Notes: a model not told the origin generated them from the letters alone. A DNA stretch of 64,000 bases from Hymenobacter glacieicola (GCF_014640315.1 NZ_BMGS01000008.1:62001-126000), one strand, 5' to 3'. Positions 9,491 to 18,164 are shown, counted from the stretch's first letter. Numbers and translations are program-made.

Positions 9491-11041
9491 ATGAAACTAC
9501 ATACTCTTCGATTAGCCGCTCTTGCGGGTAGCCTGCTGCTGACTACCGCCTGCGACAAGGACTTCCTCGACCAGATCAACCTTAACCAGCCTACCACCGA
9601 ATCGTTTTGGCAAACGGAGGCCGATGCGGTAAAGGGCATTAATGCTGCCTACAGCGGCTTGCAGCAACTGGGTACCTACCGCCGCTGGCTGCACTTTGCC
9701 TACGACCTGCGCTCCGATGACAGCTTCAGCCAAAGCCCCTGGGGCGAGCTAGCTGACTTCACTCGCTTTACCCAGGCCAACTACGATTTTGAAGTGTCGC
9801 AGAACCTGTGGCGCGACCACTACCGGGCCATTTGGCGCACCAACCAGGTGCTGGCTAATGTGCCTGCCATCCAGATGGATGCCAACCTGAAGAAGCGGGT
9901 ACTGGCCGAGGCCTATTTCCTGCGGGCCTTGTACTACTACAACCTGGTAAGCCTCTACGGTAACGTACCCCTGTCCCTAACGCCCTCCGACCCCACGAAC
10001 CTGCCGGCTCAGGCCACGGAGGCGCAGGTGTGGCAGCAGATCATCACCGACTTGCAGGCCGCCAAGCCTGATCTGGCCGTTTCCTACACGGGCAGCAACG
10101 ACATCGGCCGGGCCACCAAGGGAGCCGCTACCACCTTGCTGGGCAAGGTATACATGCAAAACCGCCAGTGGGCCCTGGCTTCAGCGCAGTTTCAGGAAGT
10201 CATCAGCGCCAACCAGTACCAACTCACGGCTAACTACACCGACAACTTCCGGCACACCACTGAGAATAATAGAGAGTCCATCTTCGAAGTTCAGTTCTCG
10301 GATATCAAGCTAGGAGGCAACGATGGCGACGATGCTACCTCCTCGGAAGGCGGCCAACGCTCCCAGTTCTGGGGCGTGCCCGGCGCTGGCTTCGTTGATG
10401 GCGAAGTACGCCCCTGGGTGGTACAGGAGTTTCTGAAGGAAGGTACGGCCAGCGGTGCCCGCGACCCCCGGCTGTCGGCTACGATGTTTTATAACCGCCG
10501 TCAGTTCGCTTCTACGTTGCCCGTAGATGCCGATACGTTGGTATACGGCCGCGGCTTCCTGCAGCGCTTCGGGGGCAATGCCCGCGACCGGGAGCGTATC
10601 TACTGGCGCAAGTACCAAACGGACTATTTCCGCACCTTCGAGAACTTCGACTCGCCTATTAACCACCGGGTAATGCGCTACGCCGACGTGCTCTTGCTGC
10701 AAGCTGAGGCGCTGAATGAGCAGGGCCAGACGGCAGCGGCCGTACCGCTGATCAACCAGGTTCGTCAGCGTTCCGGCCTGGCTCCGCTGGTAGCAGCTAA
10801 CTTTACCCAGGCCAGTCTGCTAACCCAGCTTATGCACGAGCGGGTAACGGAGCTGACTGGGGAAGGACAGCGTTGGTTTGATTTGCGGCGCTGGCGCCTG
10901 ATTGACACCCAAGCCGGCTTGGCTGAACTCCGGGCTCGCGACACAGATTTTAATAGCTTCCAGCTGAATCGTTCGCGCCTGCTGCCCATCCCGCAGTCTG
11001 ATGTAGACTTAGCTCGTTTGCAGCAAAACCCCGGGTGGTAA
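9491..11041 (+). CDS. SusD/RagB-like glycan-binding lipoprotein
   Basis: This 516-residue surface lipoprotein has a lipobox ending at Cys21 (LLLTTAC). An acidic DKDFLDQ segment follows the cysteine, as is common for surface-exported Bacteroidota lipoproteins. The helical tetratricopeptide-like core is recognisable from ESFWQTEADAVKGINAAY and from RALYYYNLVSLYGNVPL. Near the C-terminus, RYADVLLLQAEALNEQG and ERVTELTGEGQRWFDLRRW are classic SusD signatures. It captures the glycan and acts as the lid of the SusC channel encoded just upstream. A terminator follows. Confidence 0.95.
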   Translation: MKLHTLRLAALAGSLLLTTACDKDFLDQINLNQPTTESFWQTEADAVKGINAAYSGLQQLGTYRRWLHFAYDLRSDDSFSQSPWGELADFTRFTQANYDFEVSQNLWRDHYRAIWRTNQVLANVPAIQMDANLKKRVLAEAYFLRALYYYNLVSLYGNVPLSLTPSDPTNLPAQATEAQVWQQIITDLQAAKPDLAVSYTGSNDIGRATKGAATTLLGKVYMQNRQWALASAQFQEVISANQYQLTANYTDNFRHTTENNRESIFEVQFSDIKLGGNDGDDATSSEGGQRSQFWGVPGAGFVDGEVRPWVVQEFLKEGTASGARDPRLSATMFYNRRQFASTLPVDADTLVYGRGFLQRFGGNARDRERIYWRKYQTDYFRTFENFDSPINHRVMRYADVLLLQAEALNEQGQTAAAVPLINQVRQRSGLAPLVAANFTQASLLTQLMHERVTELTGEGQRWFDLRRWRLIDTQAGLAELRARDTDFNSFQLNRSRLLPIPQSDVDLARLQQNPGW

Positions 11042-11065
11042 GCTCGTCTTGCTGACTCGGTACTG

Positions 11066-11105
11066 TAAAACAGCCGCTGTACCTTCCGGTGCAGCGGCTG
11101 TTTGG
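11066..11105 (+). terminator. Terminator after susD
   Basis: AAACAGCCGCTG and CAGCGGCTGTTT form a 12-bp stem. The transcript probably ends or is attenuated here, so the downstream glycosidases could be expressed at a lower level or from their own promoter. Confidence 0.75.
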
Positions 11106-11200
11106 CTTAAAGTGAAGGGGTAGGGTAACGCCACGGTGGCTCCTTTGCCTGGCCTTTTACTGCTACTATCCGACATTCTTTTCCTGTTCTGCCCATCGTT

Positions 11201-12268
11201 ATGCTGTTTTTCCGCTCCTCTTTCTGGGCTTCCCTGCTGCTGGTTGGAACCCTGGCTTGCTCCAAATCCTCCTCAACGGCCCCTGCGCCTACGCCGGCCC
11301 CGCCCACCCCGCCTACCACTACCACCTTCACGAATCCGCTGCTGTCAGTAGGGCCCGATCCGTGGGTTGTTCGGCGGGGCGACGTGTACTACTACATGAG
11401 CACCACGGGCGGGAACCTGGTCATCCGCAAAACGGCGAAAATGTCAGAGCTGGGCTCGGCAATCAGCACCGTGGTCTGGACGCCCCAGCAGGCGGGCGTC
11501 AACCAAATCGAAATCTGGGCGCCGGAGCTGCACTTCCTCGACGGTAAGTGGTACATCTACTACTCCGCCAACCCGCTGTGCTGCGACGGGCACCGCATTT
11601 TCGTGTTGGAAAACAGCAGCGCGGATCCGACTACCGGCACCTGGGTTGATAAGGGCCGCATTGCCGTGCCGGGTCAGGACGTGTGGGCCATTGATGGCAC
11701 GGTGCTGGAGCAGAACGGCAAACGCTACCTGCTCTGGTCGGGCCACGAGGTAGCTCGCAACTCAACCCAGCGCCTGTACATCGCCGAAATGAGCAACCCC
11801 TGGACCCTGGTGGGGCCGCGGGTGGAACTCTCCAAGCCTGAGTTCAGCTGGGAGCAACTCGGCGACCCGGATGTGAACGAGGGGCCGGAAATTCTTAAGC
11901 ACGGCAACAAAACCTTTGTGGTGTACTCGGCCAGCCACTGCAGCACCGACGACTACGCCCTGGGCCTGCTCACGGCCTCCGCTACGGCTGACCCCTTGAA
12001 GCTCAGTTCCTGGACCAAAACGCCTACCCCCGTGTTCGTGAAGAACCCTGCGGGCCGCGCCTTTGGGCCGGGCCACAACGGCTTCTTCCAGTCCAAAGAC
12101 GGCACGGAAGATTGGATTATTTACCACGCCAACCCCCAAGCTGGCCAGGGCTGCGGCGACAACCGGAGCCCGCGCATGCAGAAGTTTACCTGGAAAGCCG
12201 ACGGCACGCCCGATTTTGGTACGCCCGTGGCTCTGGGCGCGGCCCTGGCGAAGCCCGCCGGCGAATAA
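11201..12268 (+). CDS. GH43 glycosidase B, lipoprotein (arabinofuranosidase-like)
   Basis: This 355-residue enzyme is anchored through Cys20 (GTLAC), followed by a Ser/Pro/Thr linker to about residue 42. Its GH43 triad is Asp53 (GPDPW), Asp165 (WAIDG) and Glu227 (VNEGPE). It parallels the secreted GH43 at 2135-3202 along its whole length, so the two arose by duplication but differ in location: lipid-anchored here, soluble there. It probably trims terminal arabinofuranosyl (or related) residues at the surface or in the periplasm. An arabinose-releasing role is inferred from family resemblance only. Confidence 0.87.
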   Translation: MLFFRSSFWASLLLVGTLACSKSSSTAPAPTPAPPTPPTTTTFTNPLLSVGPDPWVVRRGDVYYYMSTTGGNLVIRKTAKMSELGSAISTVVWTPQQAGVNQIEIWAPELHFLDGKWYIYYSANPLCCDGHRIFVLENSSADPTTGTWVDKGRIAVPGQDVWAIDGTVLEQNGKRYLLWSGHEVARNSTQRLYIAEMSNPWTLVGPRVELSKPEFSWEQLGDPDVNEGPEILKHGNKTFVVYSASHCSTDDYALGLLTASATADPLKLSSWTKTPTPVFVKNPAGRAFGPGHNGFFQSKDGTEDWIIYHANPQAGQGCGDNRSPRMQKFTWKADGTPDFGTPVALGAALAKPAGE

Positions 12269-12323
12269 TCGGCAATTTTAGCGCTGCGAGTATCCCACCT
12301 ACCTAACTGTAGCTTCCTGATAC

Positions 12324-13979
12324 ATGGTCTTACACACGAAAACCCACTTAGTTGCGGGGCTGGCCCTGAGCCTGCTGGGCGCCTGCCAGTCGGCCACTAC
12401 CACGAGCGTCAGCACGCCCACGGCTACTACTACCGAAACTGTGGCGGAAGCTGATGCGCTGCCCCTGTCCATTACCAATCCGGTGCTGCCCGGCGACTTC
12501 CCCGACCCTTCCATCACCAAGGTAGGCGACACGTACTGGGCCACGGCCACGTCCTCGAACTGGGGGCCCATCTTTCCGCTGCTCAAATCCACGAACCTGA
12601 CCGACTGGCAGCTGGCCGGCCACGTATTCCCTAATGAGGTGCCTGCCTGGGCCGACTACTACTTCTGGGCCCCGGAAATCAGTCAGGAAGGCGACAAAAC
12701 CTACATCTACTACACGGCCCACAAAAAGGGCGGCAACCTGGCCGTGGGCGTGGCCGTGGCCGACAACCCCTCCGGTCCGTACCGCGACCTGGGCCCCCTG
12801 GTGGGGCAGCCCCACGGCTCCATCGATGGTTTTCCGATGCGGGATGAAAAGGGCGAGCTGTACCTGATCTGGAAGGAAGACGGCAACAGCGTAAATGAGC
12901 CGACGCCCATTTGGGCCCAGCGCCTGAACGAAGAGCACACCGCCCTGATGGGGGAGAAAAAAGAGCTGTTCCGCAACACGGCCCCCTGGGAAGGCAACCT
13001 GGTGGAAGGCGTGAGCATAGTCAAGCACAACGATTACTTCTACGCCTTTTATGCCGGCAATGGCTGCTGCGGGCACAATTGCACCTACGGCATTGGGGTA
13101 GCCCGCGCCAAAAACCTGCTGGGCCCCTGGGAGAAGTACGAGAAGAACCCCATTCTGACCAAAGGCGAAAAGTGGACTTGCCCCGGCCACGGCACCGTGT
13201 TCAACCGCGGCAACCGCTGGTACATGCTGCACCACGCCTACGACACCCGCAGCTTCGAGTTTGTGGGCCGGCAGGGCGTCATCAGCGAGTTTGCCTGGAC
13301 GGCCGGCGGCTGGCCCGAGTTCCGCGGCGGGAGCTCCATGCCCGCCACCCCGGCCCCCGTGGCCACGGCCCGCAGTTTCCGCGACGAGTTCGACCAAGCC
13401 ACCCTGCTGCCCTCCTGGCAGTGGCCGGTGGAGGAGCGCCCCACCGTGGGCGTGCGCGGCGGCCAGCTGCAACTCACGGCCCGGCCCCAGCACAGCGGCG
13501 CGGTGCTCGGCCAGCAGACCACCTCCGCCGACTACACCGCCACGACTACCCTGCTGAACCCGGCCAAACTGCCCGCGGGCACCGTGGCTGGCATTGCGGC
13601 CCACGGCGACCCGGAAAACACGCTGGCCCTCACGGCCGGGGGCGGCAAGCTGCAGCTCTGGCAGCTGGAGAAAGGCAAGCAGAAAACTATAAGCGAAGTA
13701 AAGCTGCCCGCGGCTCCGGCCCTGACCCTGCGCCTGCAGGCCCAGAACAGCACGCAATTTCGCTTCGACTGGAGCGCCGATGGGGGAAAAACCTGGCAGA
13801 GTCTGCCCGGTGGTAGCAGCCCCGTCAGTGGCGCTTACTTGCCGCCCTGGGACCGGGGCGTGCGGGTAGGAGTGCTGGCCAAAGGACCCGCTACGGCTAC
13901 CGTAGCCTTCGAAAACTTCAACTTGGAAAACCAGGTAGTCACGGCCCGGGCCGATGGCACTACGCCAGCGGGCAAGTAG
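12324..13979 (+). CDS. GH43 glycosidase C, lipoprotein with C-terminal beta-sandwich
   Basis: The protein has 551 residues with a lipobox ending at Cys21 (LLGAC) and a Thr-rich linker. The GH43 propeller spans about residues 48-345, with Asp61 (DFPDPS), Asp168 (GSIDGF) and Glu228 (VEGVS) as the triad. Residues about 355-540 (from RSFRDEFDQ to VAFENFNL) form a second module like the concanavalin-type C-terminal domain of beta-xylosidase-like GH43 enzymes. It belongs to a different GH43 subgroup from the two smaller enzymes. Beta-xylosidase, alpha-arabinofuranosidase or exo-galactanase activity are possible. It follows GH43 B after 55 bp and is probably in the same operon. Confidence 0.87.
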   Translation: MVLHTKTHLVAGLALSLLGACQSATTTSVSTPTATTTETVAEADALPLSITNPVLPGDFPDPSITKVGDTYWATATSSNWGPIFPLLKSTNLTDWQLAGHVFPNEVPAWADYYFWAPEISQEGDKTYIYYTAHKKGGNLAVGVAVADNPSGPYRDLGPLVGQPHGSIDGFPMRDEKGELYLIWKEDGNSVNEPTPIWAQRLNEEHTALMGEKKELFRNTAPWEGNLVEGVSIVKHNDYFYAFYAGNGCCGHNCTYGIGVARAKNLLGPWEKYEKNPILTKGEKWTCPGHGTVFNRGNRWYMLHHAYDTRSFEFVGRQGVISEFAWTAGGWPEFRGGSSMPATPAPVATARSFRDEFDQATLLPSWQWPVEERPTVGVRGGQLQLTARPQHSGAVLGQQTTSADYTATTTLLNPAKLPAGTVAGIAAHGDPENTLALTAGGGKLQLWQLEKGKQKTISEVKLPAAPALTLRLQAQNSTQFRFDWSADGGKTWQSLPGGSSPVSGAYLPPWDRGVRVGVLAKGPATATVAFENFNLENQVVTARADGTTPAGK

Positions 13980-14054
13980 CCCGAAATTAGGCCTTGAGTT
14001 TTTCTGCCTGCGGGCTTTCCTCTTTCGACTTTCTCCCGTTATTTTCTGCGCTTT

Positions 14055-15269
14055 ATGATGGATTTCTCCCGGAACGGGGCCCTGGCTGGTTTGCTGCTGC
14101 TGGCAGCTTGCAATCAACCAACCACTTCTGAACAGGCCGCCGGCACTGCCCGTACTTCTGCCAGCCCCGATTCAACCCAAGCTGCCACAACCACTGCTAT
14201 GCCCACCTCCACCTCGTTCGGTACCGCCCCAGACGGCACCGAAGTACAGCTCTACACGCTCACGAATGCCCACGGCCTGAAAGCCACCATCACAACCTAC
14301 GGCGGCACGCTCACCAGCCTACTCACGCCCGACAAAAATGGCCAGCTCGGCGACGTGGTGCTGGGTTTCGATAACCTGGAAGGCTACACCAGTGAGTCCT
14401 ACCTCAAAGAAGGCCCGTACTTCGGGGCCCTGATTGGGCGCTACGGCAACCGCATTGCTAAGGGCAAGTTCACTCTGGATGGGAAGGAGTACACCCTGGC
14501 CAAAAACAACGGCGCCAACACCCTGCACGGCGGCAAAAAGGGCTTCGACAAGGTGGTGTGGCAGGCTCAGCCCGGCACCTCCGCCGATGGCCAGACCTTG
14601 ACGCTGACGTATTTGAGCAAGGACGGTGAGGAAGGCTACCCCGGCAACCTCACCGTGAAGGTCGTGTATACCCTCACCAACGACGACGCCCTGCGCCTCG
14701 ACTACTCGGCCACTACCGATAAGGCTACCCCGCTCAACCTAACCAACCACAGCTACTTCAACCTCAACCACGGCCAGGCCAAGAACGCCCTCGACCACGT
14801 GCTGACGTTGAAGGCGGACCGCTTCACGGTGGTGGATGCTACCCTGATTCCGACCGGGGAACTGCGGCCGGTGCAGGGCACGCCCATGGATTTCCGCCAG
14901 CCCCACGCCATTGGGGAGCGAATTGCCCAAGTGCCCGGTGAGGCGCCCGGTGGCTACGACCACAACTGGGTACTAGCCGACAAACTGCGCACCACGCCGG
15001 AAGTGGCAGCCACCGTGTACGAGCCCGTGTCGGGCCGCACGATGGAGGTGCTCACCGACCAGCCCGGCGTGCAATTCTACTCCGGCAACTTTCTGAAGGG
15101 CAACCTGACGGGCAAAGGCAACACGGCTTACGTGAAGAACTACGGCTTCTGCCTCGAAACCCAGCACTTCCCCGATTCGCCCAACCAGCCTACGTTTCCG
15201 AGCACCATCCTCCAGCCCGGCCAGACGTTCCACTCCACCACCGAGTACCGGTTTGGAGTGCGCAAATAG
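14055..15269 (+). CDS. galM: Aldose 1-epimerase (mutarotase), lipoprotein form
   Basis: The 404-residue protein interconverts alpha- and beta-anomers of galactose or glucose. The GalM fold begins near residue 52 after a lipobox (LLAAC, Cys19) and a 30-residue Ser/Thr/Ala-rich linker. The catalytic residues are visible: His158 (TLHGG), His232 in NHSYFNL (general acid) and Glu368 in ETQHFPDSPN (general base). Most GalM proteins are cytoplasmic; this one should be membrane-anchored outside the cytoplasm, placing mutarotation next to the extracytoplasmic glycosidases. Two in-frame ATGs lie side by side at 14055 and 14058. It is the last gene of the locus and is followed by a terminator. Confidence 0.93.
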   Translation: MMDFSRNGALAGLLLLAACNQPTTSEQAAGTARTSASPDSTQAATTTAMPTSTSFGTAPDGTEVQLYTLTNAHGLKATITTYGGTLTSLLTPDKNGQLGDVVLGFDNLEGYTSESYLKEGPYFGALIGRYGNRIAKGKFTLDGKEYTLAKNNGANTLHGGKKGFDKVVWQAQPGTSADGQTLTLTYLSKDGEEGYPGNLTVKVVYTLTNDDALRLDYSATTDKATPLNLTNHSYFNLNHGQAKNALDHVLTLKADRFTVVDATLIPTGELRPVQGTPMDFRQPHAIGERIAQVPGEAPGGYDHNWVLADKLRTTPEVAATVYEPVSGRTMEVLTDQPGVQFYSGNFLKGNLTGKGNTAYVKNYGFCLETQHFPDSPNQPTFPSTILQPGQTFHSTTEYRFGVRK

Positions 15270-15336
15270 CGCCCCGCTTCGGCGGTAGCGCCCTGGCATT
15301 CTGCGTTGCAGTAACAGCGCTTTTTGCCCCCCACAA

Positions 15337-15391
15337 TGCGCCTTCCCTCTCTCGTGAGCTTGAGCTCACGCGGGATGGAAGGCGTTTTTGA
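15337..15391 (+). terminator. Terminator closing the polysaccharide locus
   Basis: CGCCTTCC and GGAAGGCG enclose an inner palindrome (CGTGAGCTTGAGCTCACG), and GTTTTT follows. It stands 70 bp after the mutarotase gene. Confidence 0.7.
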
Positions 15392-15534
15392 TGCTAGGTA
15401 ACGACTAAGTAAAATGCTGTCAAACAAGAAGTTATTGACAAATAAAACGGTGGCATCACCAACTGGACAGTATAGTAAGGCGTATACTAACGCCGTGGTG
15501 CCCCGTTGGCGCCACTGGTTAACCTGCCTTCCCG

Positions 15535-15912
15535 ATGAAAACGAAATTCCTACTGGCCGCCGCTCTGCTTCTGGGCACGACCACGGTTGCTACCGCCCAG
15601 ATCAGCCCCGATGCTCCCCAGCGTAGCGGAACTGTAAACCAAACTACCCTGCCGCCAACTAACCCGGCCAGTTCCAACAACCCCGGCACCATTTCCCAGA
15701 GCACGCCCACGCGGGCCAACGCGCCCCAACAGCGGGTAATTGGTACCATCGACGAAACGCCGCTGCCCGCCCAGACGACAAGTACCATCAAGCGGAACAT
15801 GCGCCAGACAACCCCGGCTTCACGCGCTACTCCCGAAAACAAGCGCCGCGCTACGCCCCAAGCTACACCATCTCGCCGATCTACTACACCTGCTAACACC
15901 ACCCGGCCGTAG
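15535..15912 (+). CDS. Small secreted Thr/Pro-rich protein of unknown function
   Basis: The 125-residue product has a signal peptide (MKTKFLLAAALLLG, likely cut after TAQ near residue 22). The mature chain is low-complexity, rich in Thr, Pro, Ala, Asn and, towards the end, Arg, with no fold I recognise. A mature protein of this kind could be disordered and cell-wall or envelope associated. The gene stands alone, with a very strong bidirectional terminator directly after the stop. Confidence 0.7.
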   Translation: MKTKFLLAAALLLGTTTVATAQISPDAPQRSGTVNQTTLPPTNPASSNNPGTISQSTPTRANAPQQRVIGTIDETPLPAQTTSTIKRNMRQTTPASRATPENKRRATPQATPSRRSTTPANTTRP

Positions 15913-15913
15913 G

Positions 15914-15980
15914 TTTCACCTGGGCCATAAAAAAGCCCGCTCAGCACTGCTGAGCGGGCTTTTTTATGGCCCAGGTGAAA
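15914..15980. terminator. Perfect 33-bp-arm palindrome, bidirectional terminator
   Basis: Positions 15914-15946 and 15948-15980 are exact reverse complements around one central base. The core AAAAAAGCCCGCTCAGCA with its mirrored T-run makes an efficient terminator in both directions for the two convergent genes it separates. The outer 15 bp on each side (TTTCACCTGGGCCAT and complement) go beyond what termination needs. Confidence 0.9.
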
Positions 15981-15981
15981 C

Positions 15982-16332
15982 TTAGGCTTGATCTTCAAGC
16001 TGCCCTCCTGCTTTCAGGAGCTGGTCGGAGAGGGCGGTAAGCTTGCTCCGGACTTCGGCAGAAGCCGTGCGGGCTACCTCGGCGGTCTGGGAGCCCAGCA
16101 TGCTGAGCGAGCGGCCAATAGCCCGGCCATCCAGTCCGGCAGTTTTCTCGCTGCTCAACAAGGACTGGAGGTTACCGATTTCGCGGGCTATGTTCTGCAG
16201 GGCAGGGTCGCCGCTTTGCAGGAAGTGCTGCTGCCAGGCTTCGGTGCTATCCATGGCGGCGCTCAGGGGCAAGCCCGTAATGCCGTTGCTTAAAGATTGG
16301 GTGGTGGTATTCAGAAGATCGGTAAGAGCCAT
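15982..16332 (-). CDS. Conserved-looking small helical protein of unknown function
   Basis: This 116-residue protein has no signal peptide or membrane segment and is predicted by eye to be mostly helical (NLQSLLSSEKTAG, then a long SAEVRSKLTALSDQLLKAGG helix). I do not recognise a family. It begins 26 bp downstream of uvsE on the same strand and is probably co-transcribed with it, so a role near DNA damage handling is possible but only by association. Confidence 0.65.
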   Translation of the reverse strand: MALTDLLNTTTQSLSNGITGLPLSAAMDSTEAWQQHFLQSGDPALQNIAREIGNLQSLLSSEKTAGLDGRAIGRSLSMLGSQTAEVARTASAEVRSKLTALSDQLLKAGGQLEDQA

Positions 16333-16358
16333 AACGCGGGAAATAGTAAGAGGCTGAT

Positions 16359-17267
16359 TTATACGGTTTGGGCAGCTACAATGCGGCCCAGGTTGCGCAG
16401 GATGCCACAGGCGCGGCCGGCGCTGGCTTCCTTATCCTTGATTTCGAGCATAATGTCTACGTCCAGGTCGCCGAGTTCGGCTATGAAGCCCTGGAACAGG
16501 TCTTCCTCCAGGGAAGCAGTGTGCTTGCCCCGCCGCTCGCCCAGGGCCTGCGAACTGTAATCCATCATCATGACCCCGTCGCGGGTGGGGTGCCAGGTAG
16601 CGGCGGCCAGGCGCAGGGCCTCGGCCATAGGCTCGCCGTGATTCAGGCACTCGTGGTGGAAGTTGTCGAAGAGGATGGGGATGCCTACGGCCGCGTGCAC
16701 CCGCAGGCAATCCTGGAGGCTGAACAGCCGGTCGTCGTTTTCGATGACAAGGCGGGCACGCACAGCTTCGGGCAGGGTGTGGTAGGTAGCAATGAAGCGG
16801 GAAATGGCCAGCTCCCGGTCGCCGTATAGGCCACCCACATGAATCTGCAGCTTATGGGTGCTGTCTAGGCCCATCAAATCCAGCATGGAGCCCTGGTAGA
16901 CGAGTTCCTGCACGCTGCGCTCCACAATGCCCGCGTCGGGCGAGTTTAGCACCACAAACTGGTCGGGATGGAAGGAAACCCGCATGCTGTTGGCCTTGAT
17001 ATAGTCGCCAACGCTCCGAAACTCCGCCGCAAAGCGCGTCTGCCAGGGAAAGGTGTTGATGGGGTGGGAGCCAAACGGAACAATGCCCGAACCAATCCGG
17101 AAGAACAGCAGGTGCTGGGCCACGTTCCACACCAGAATGCGCTGCAAACACGCCAGGTTGTTGCCTACGGCCAGTTCTACCCGCTCATCGGAGTAGGAAG
17201 CCAGCCGGAAAGTGCTGGTCGAAGTGCAGTCTAACGACTCATTAACGCAAGGATAGCCTATTCTCAT
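16359..17267 (-). CDS. uvsE: UV damage endonuclease UvsE/UvdE
   Basis: This 302-residue TIM-barrel endonuclease nicks DNA 5' of UV photoproducts, starting a repair route independent of UvrABC. The probable metal ligands are visible: His100 in SFHPDQF, His143 in IHVGG, Glu176 in VIENDD, Asp201 and His204 in FDNFHHE, and a late Glu in MLEIKDKEAS. The start MRIGYPCVN is the usual one for the family. UvsE is scattered among bacteria and fits pigmented, radiation-exposed Cytophagales. Confidence 0.93.
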   Translation of the reverse strand: MRIGYPCVNESLDCTSTSTFRLASYSDERVELAVGNNLACLQRILVWNVAQHLLFFRIGSGIVPFGSHPINTFPWQTRFAAEFRSVGDYIKANSMRVSFHPDQFVVLNSPDAGIVERSVQELVYQGSMLDLMGLDSTHKLQIHVGGLYGDRELAISRFIATYHTLPEAVRARLVIENDDRLFSLQDCLRVHAAVGIPILFDNFHHECLNHGEPMAEALRLAAATWHPTRDGVMMMDYSSQALGERRGKHTASLEEDLFQGFIAELGDLDVDIMLEIKDKEASAGRACGILRNLGRIVAAQTV

Positions 17268-17386
17268 AGACTAGCTTACGTGAGAAGCAGTGATTTAGTG
17301 ACTTGAAGATGCAGGGAGTGGCATACAAGTGCAGATAGAGGCAACCGTAAATGTGTAGCTGGAAGTGATGATTACTACACAGACGC

Positions 17387-17425
17387 CCCAAACGCCCGCC
17401 CTCCGGAGGACGGGCGTTGTTTGTT
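17387..17425 (-). terminator. Terminator downstream of the minus-strand gene at 17493
   Basis: AACGCCCG and CGGGCGTT pair around a CTCCGGAGGA core, which is itself palindromic. T-rich flanks lie on both sides. It ends the leftward transcript of the 223-residue protein gene. Confidence 0.6.
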
Positions 17426-17485
17426 ACACACTGAATCACTCACCACGTTACCACCCACTCAATCACTAACTCACTAAACCACCGT
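17425..17485. repeat. Short degenerate 'AATCACTCAC' tract
   Basis: The segment repeats CACTGAATCACTCACC, CACTCAATCACTAACTCACT and similar units. On the opposite strand these read as GTGAGTTAGTGATTGAGTG, the same GTGAg-type units found in the inverted-repeat arms at 39382 and 42637. It may be a half-copy of that kind of element. Confidence 0.4.
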
Positions 17486-17492
17486 CTTCCCG

Positions 17493-18164
17493 CTACTCGT
17501 AGCCGCGGTTGTCCTTGAAGTTGGCGTTGTAGCGGCGGCGGGCCTGGCGGGCCTGCTCGGCGGCTTTGACGGCAGCTTCCTCGGCCTGGATTTCCTCCAT
17601 CTTCCGGCGCTCCTTGCCCGCCCGCGAGAACTGCTCATAGATAAGGCTGACGGGGCTGGCCAGGGTAGGAGTGGGGGCTTTGGGCGCCGCCGAGTCGACG
17701 GCAAACAGGGGCTTGGGCGCTGGCGGGCGTTTCACGTAGCTTTTCGGGGCGGTACTGGGCCGCTTGATGTTGCGCAGGGCTTTGTTGATAGTGGCCCGGT
17801 CGGGGCGGCCCTCCGTTACGCGCACCTCGCCCAGCATCACGGTATCCTGCTGGAGCTTGATGTGCACGATAAGCTGGGACAGGCCCGAGCCGCCCAGGGG
17901 TAGACGCTGGGCCTTGAAGCCCACGGCCCGAAAAACCAGCGTATCGGTGCTGGCCGCCGTAATGTTGAAGTCGCCCTCCCGGTTTGCCACTACCCCCAGC
18001 CGGGTGCGCTGCACCACCACCGAAGCGCCCGGAATAGCTTTGCGGGTGCTGGCATCGGAAATGCTACCCGTCACGCGTACCTGGGCCGTAGCAGCCCCCG
18101 CCGCCAAGAAAATACCGATGAGCAACAGCCAGAAAACCGGCAAAAAACCGAAGCGACGAATCAT
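17493..18164 (-). CDS. Secreted protein with carboxypeptidase-D-like regulatory domain
   Basis: The 223-residue protein has a strong signal peptide (GFLPVFWLLLIGIFLAAG), then one carboxypeptidase-D-like beta-sandwich (residues about 30-110, from VTGSISDASTRKAIPGASV). This is the same module found at the N-terminus of SusC. The rest is a Pro/Lys-rich linker and a charged helix (EEAAVKAAEQARQARRRY). It has no barrel or peptidase domain. Many Bacteroidota encode such free-standing modules, probably at the outer membrane or periplasm. Function unknown. Confidence 0.8.
   Translation of the reverse strand: MIRRFGFLPVFWLLLIGIFLAAGAATAQVRVTGSISDASTRKAIPGASVVVQRTRLGVVANREGDFNITAASTDTLVFRAVGFKAQRLPLGGSGLSQLIVHIKLQQDTVMLGEVRVTEGRPDRATINKALRNIKRPSTAPKSYVKRPPAPKPLFAVDSAAPKAPTPTLASPVSLIYEQFSRAGKERRKMEEIQAEEAAVKAAEQARQARRRYNANFKDNRGYE

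Noticed and set aside
12348-14117. 589-codon open frame on the minus strand opposite the third GH43 gene
   Set aside because: It is antisense to a gene with an intact catalytic triad. Its Gly/Ala/Val/Arg-heavy composition is what GC-rich codon bias gives on the opposite strand.
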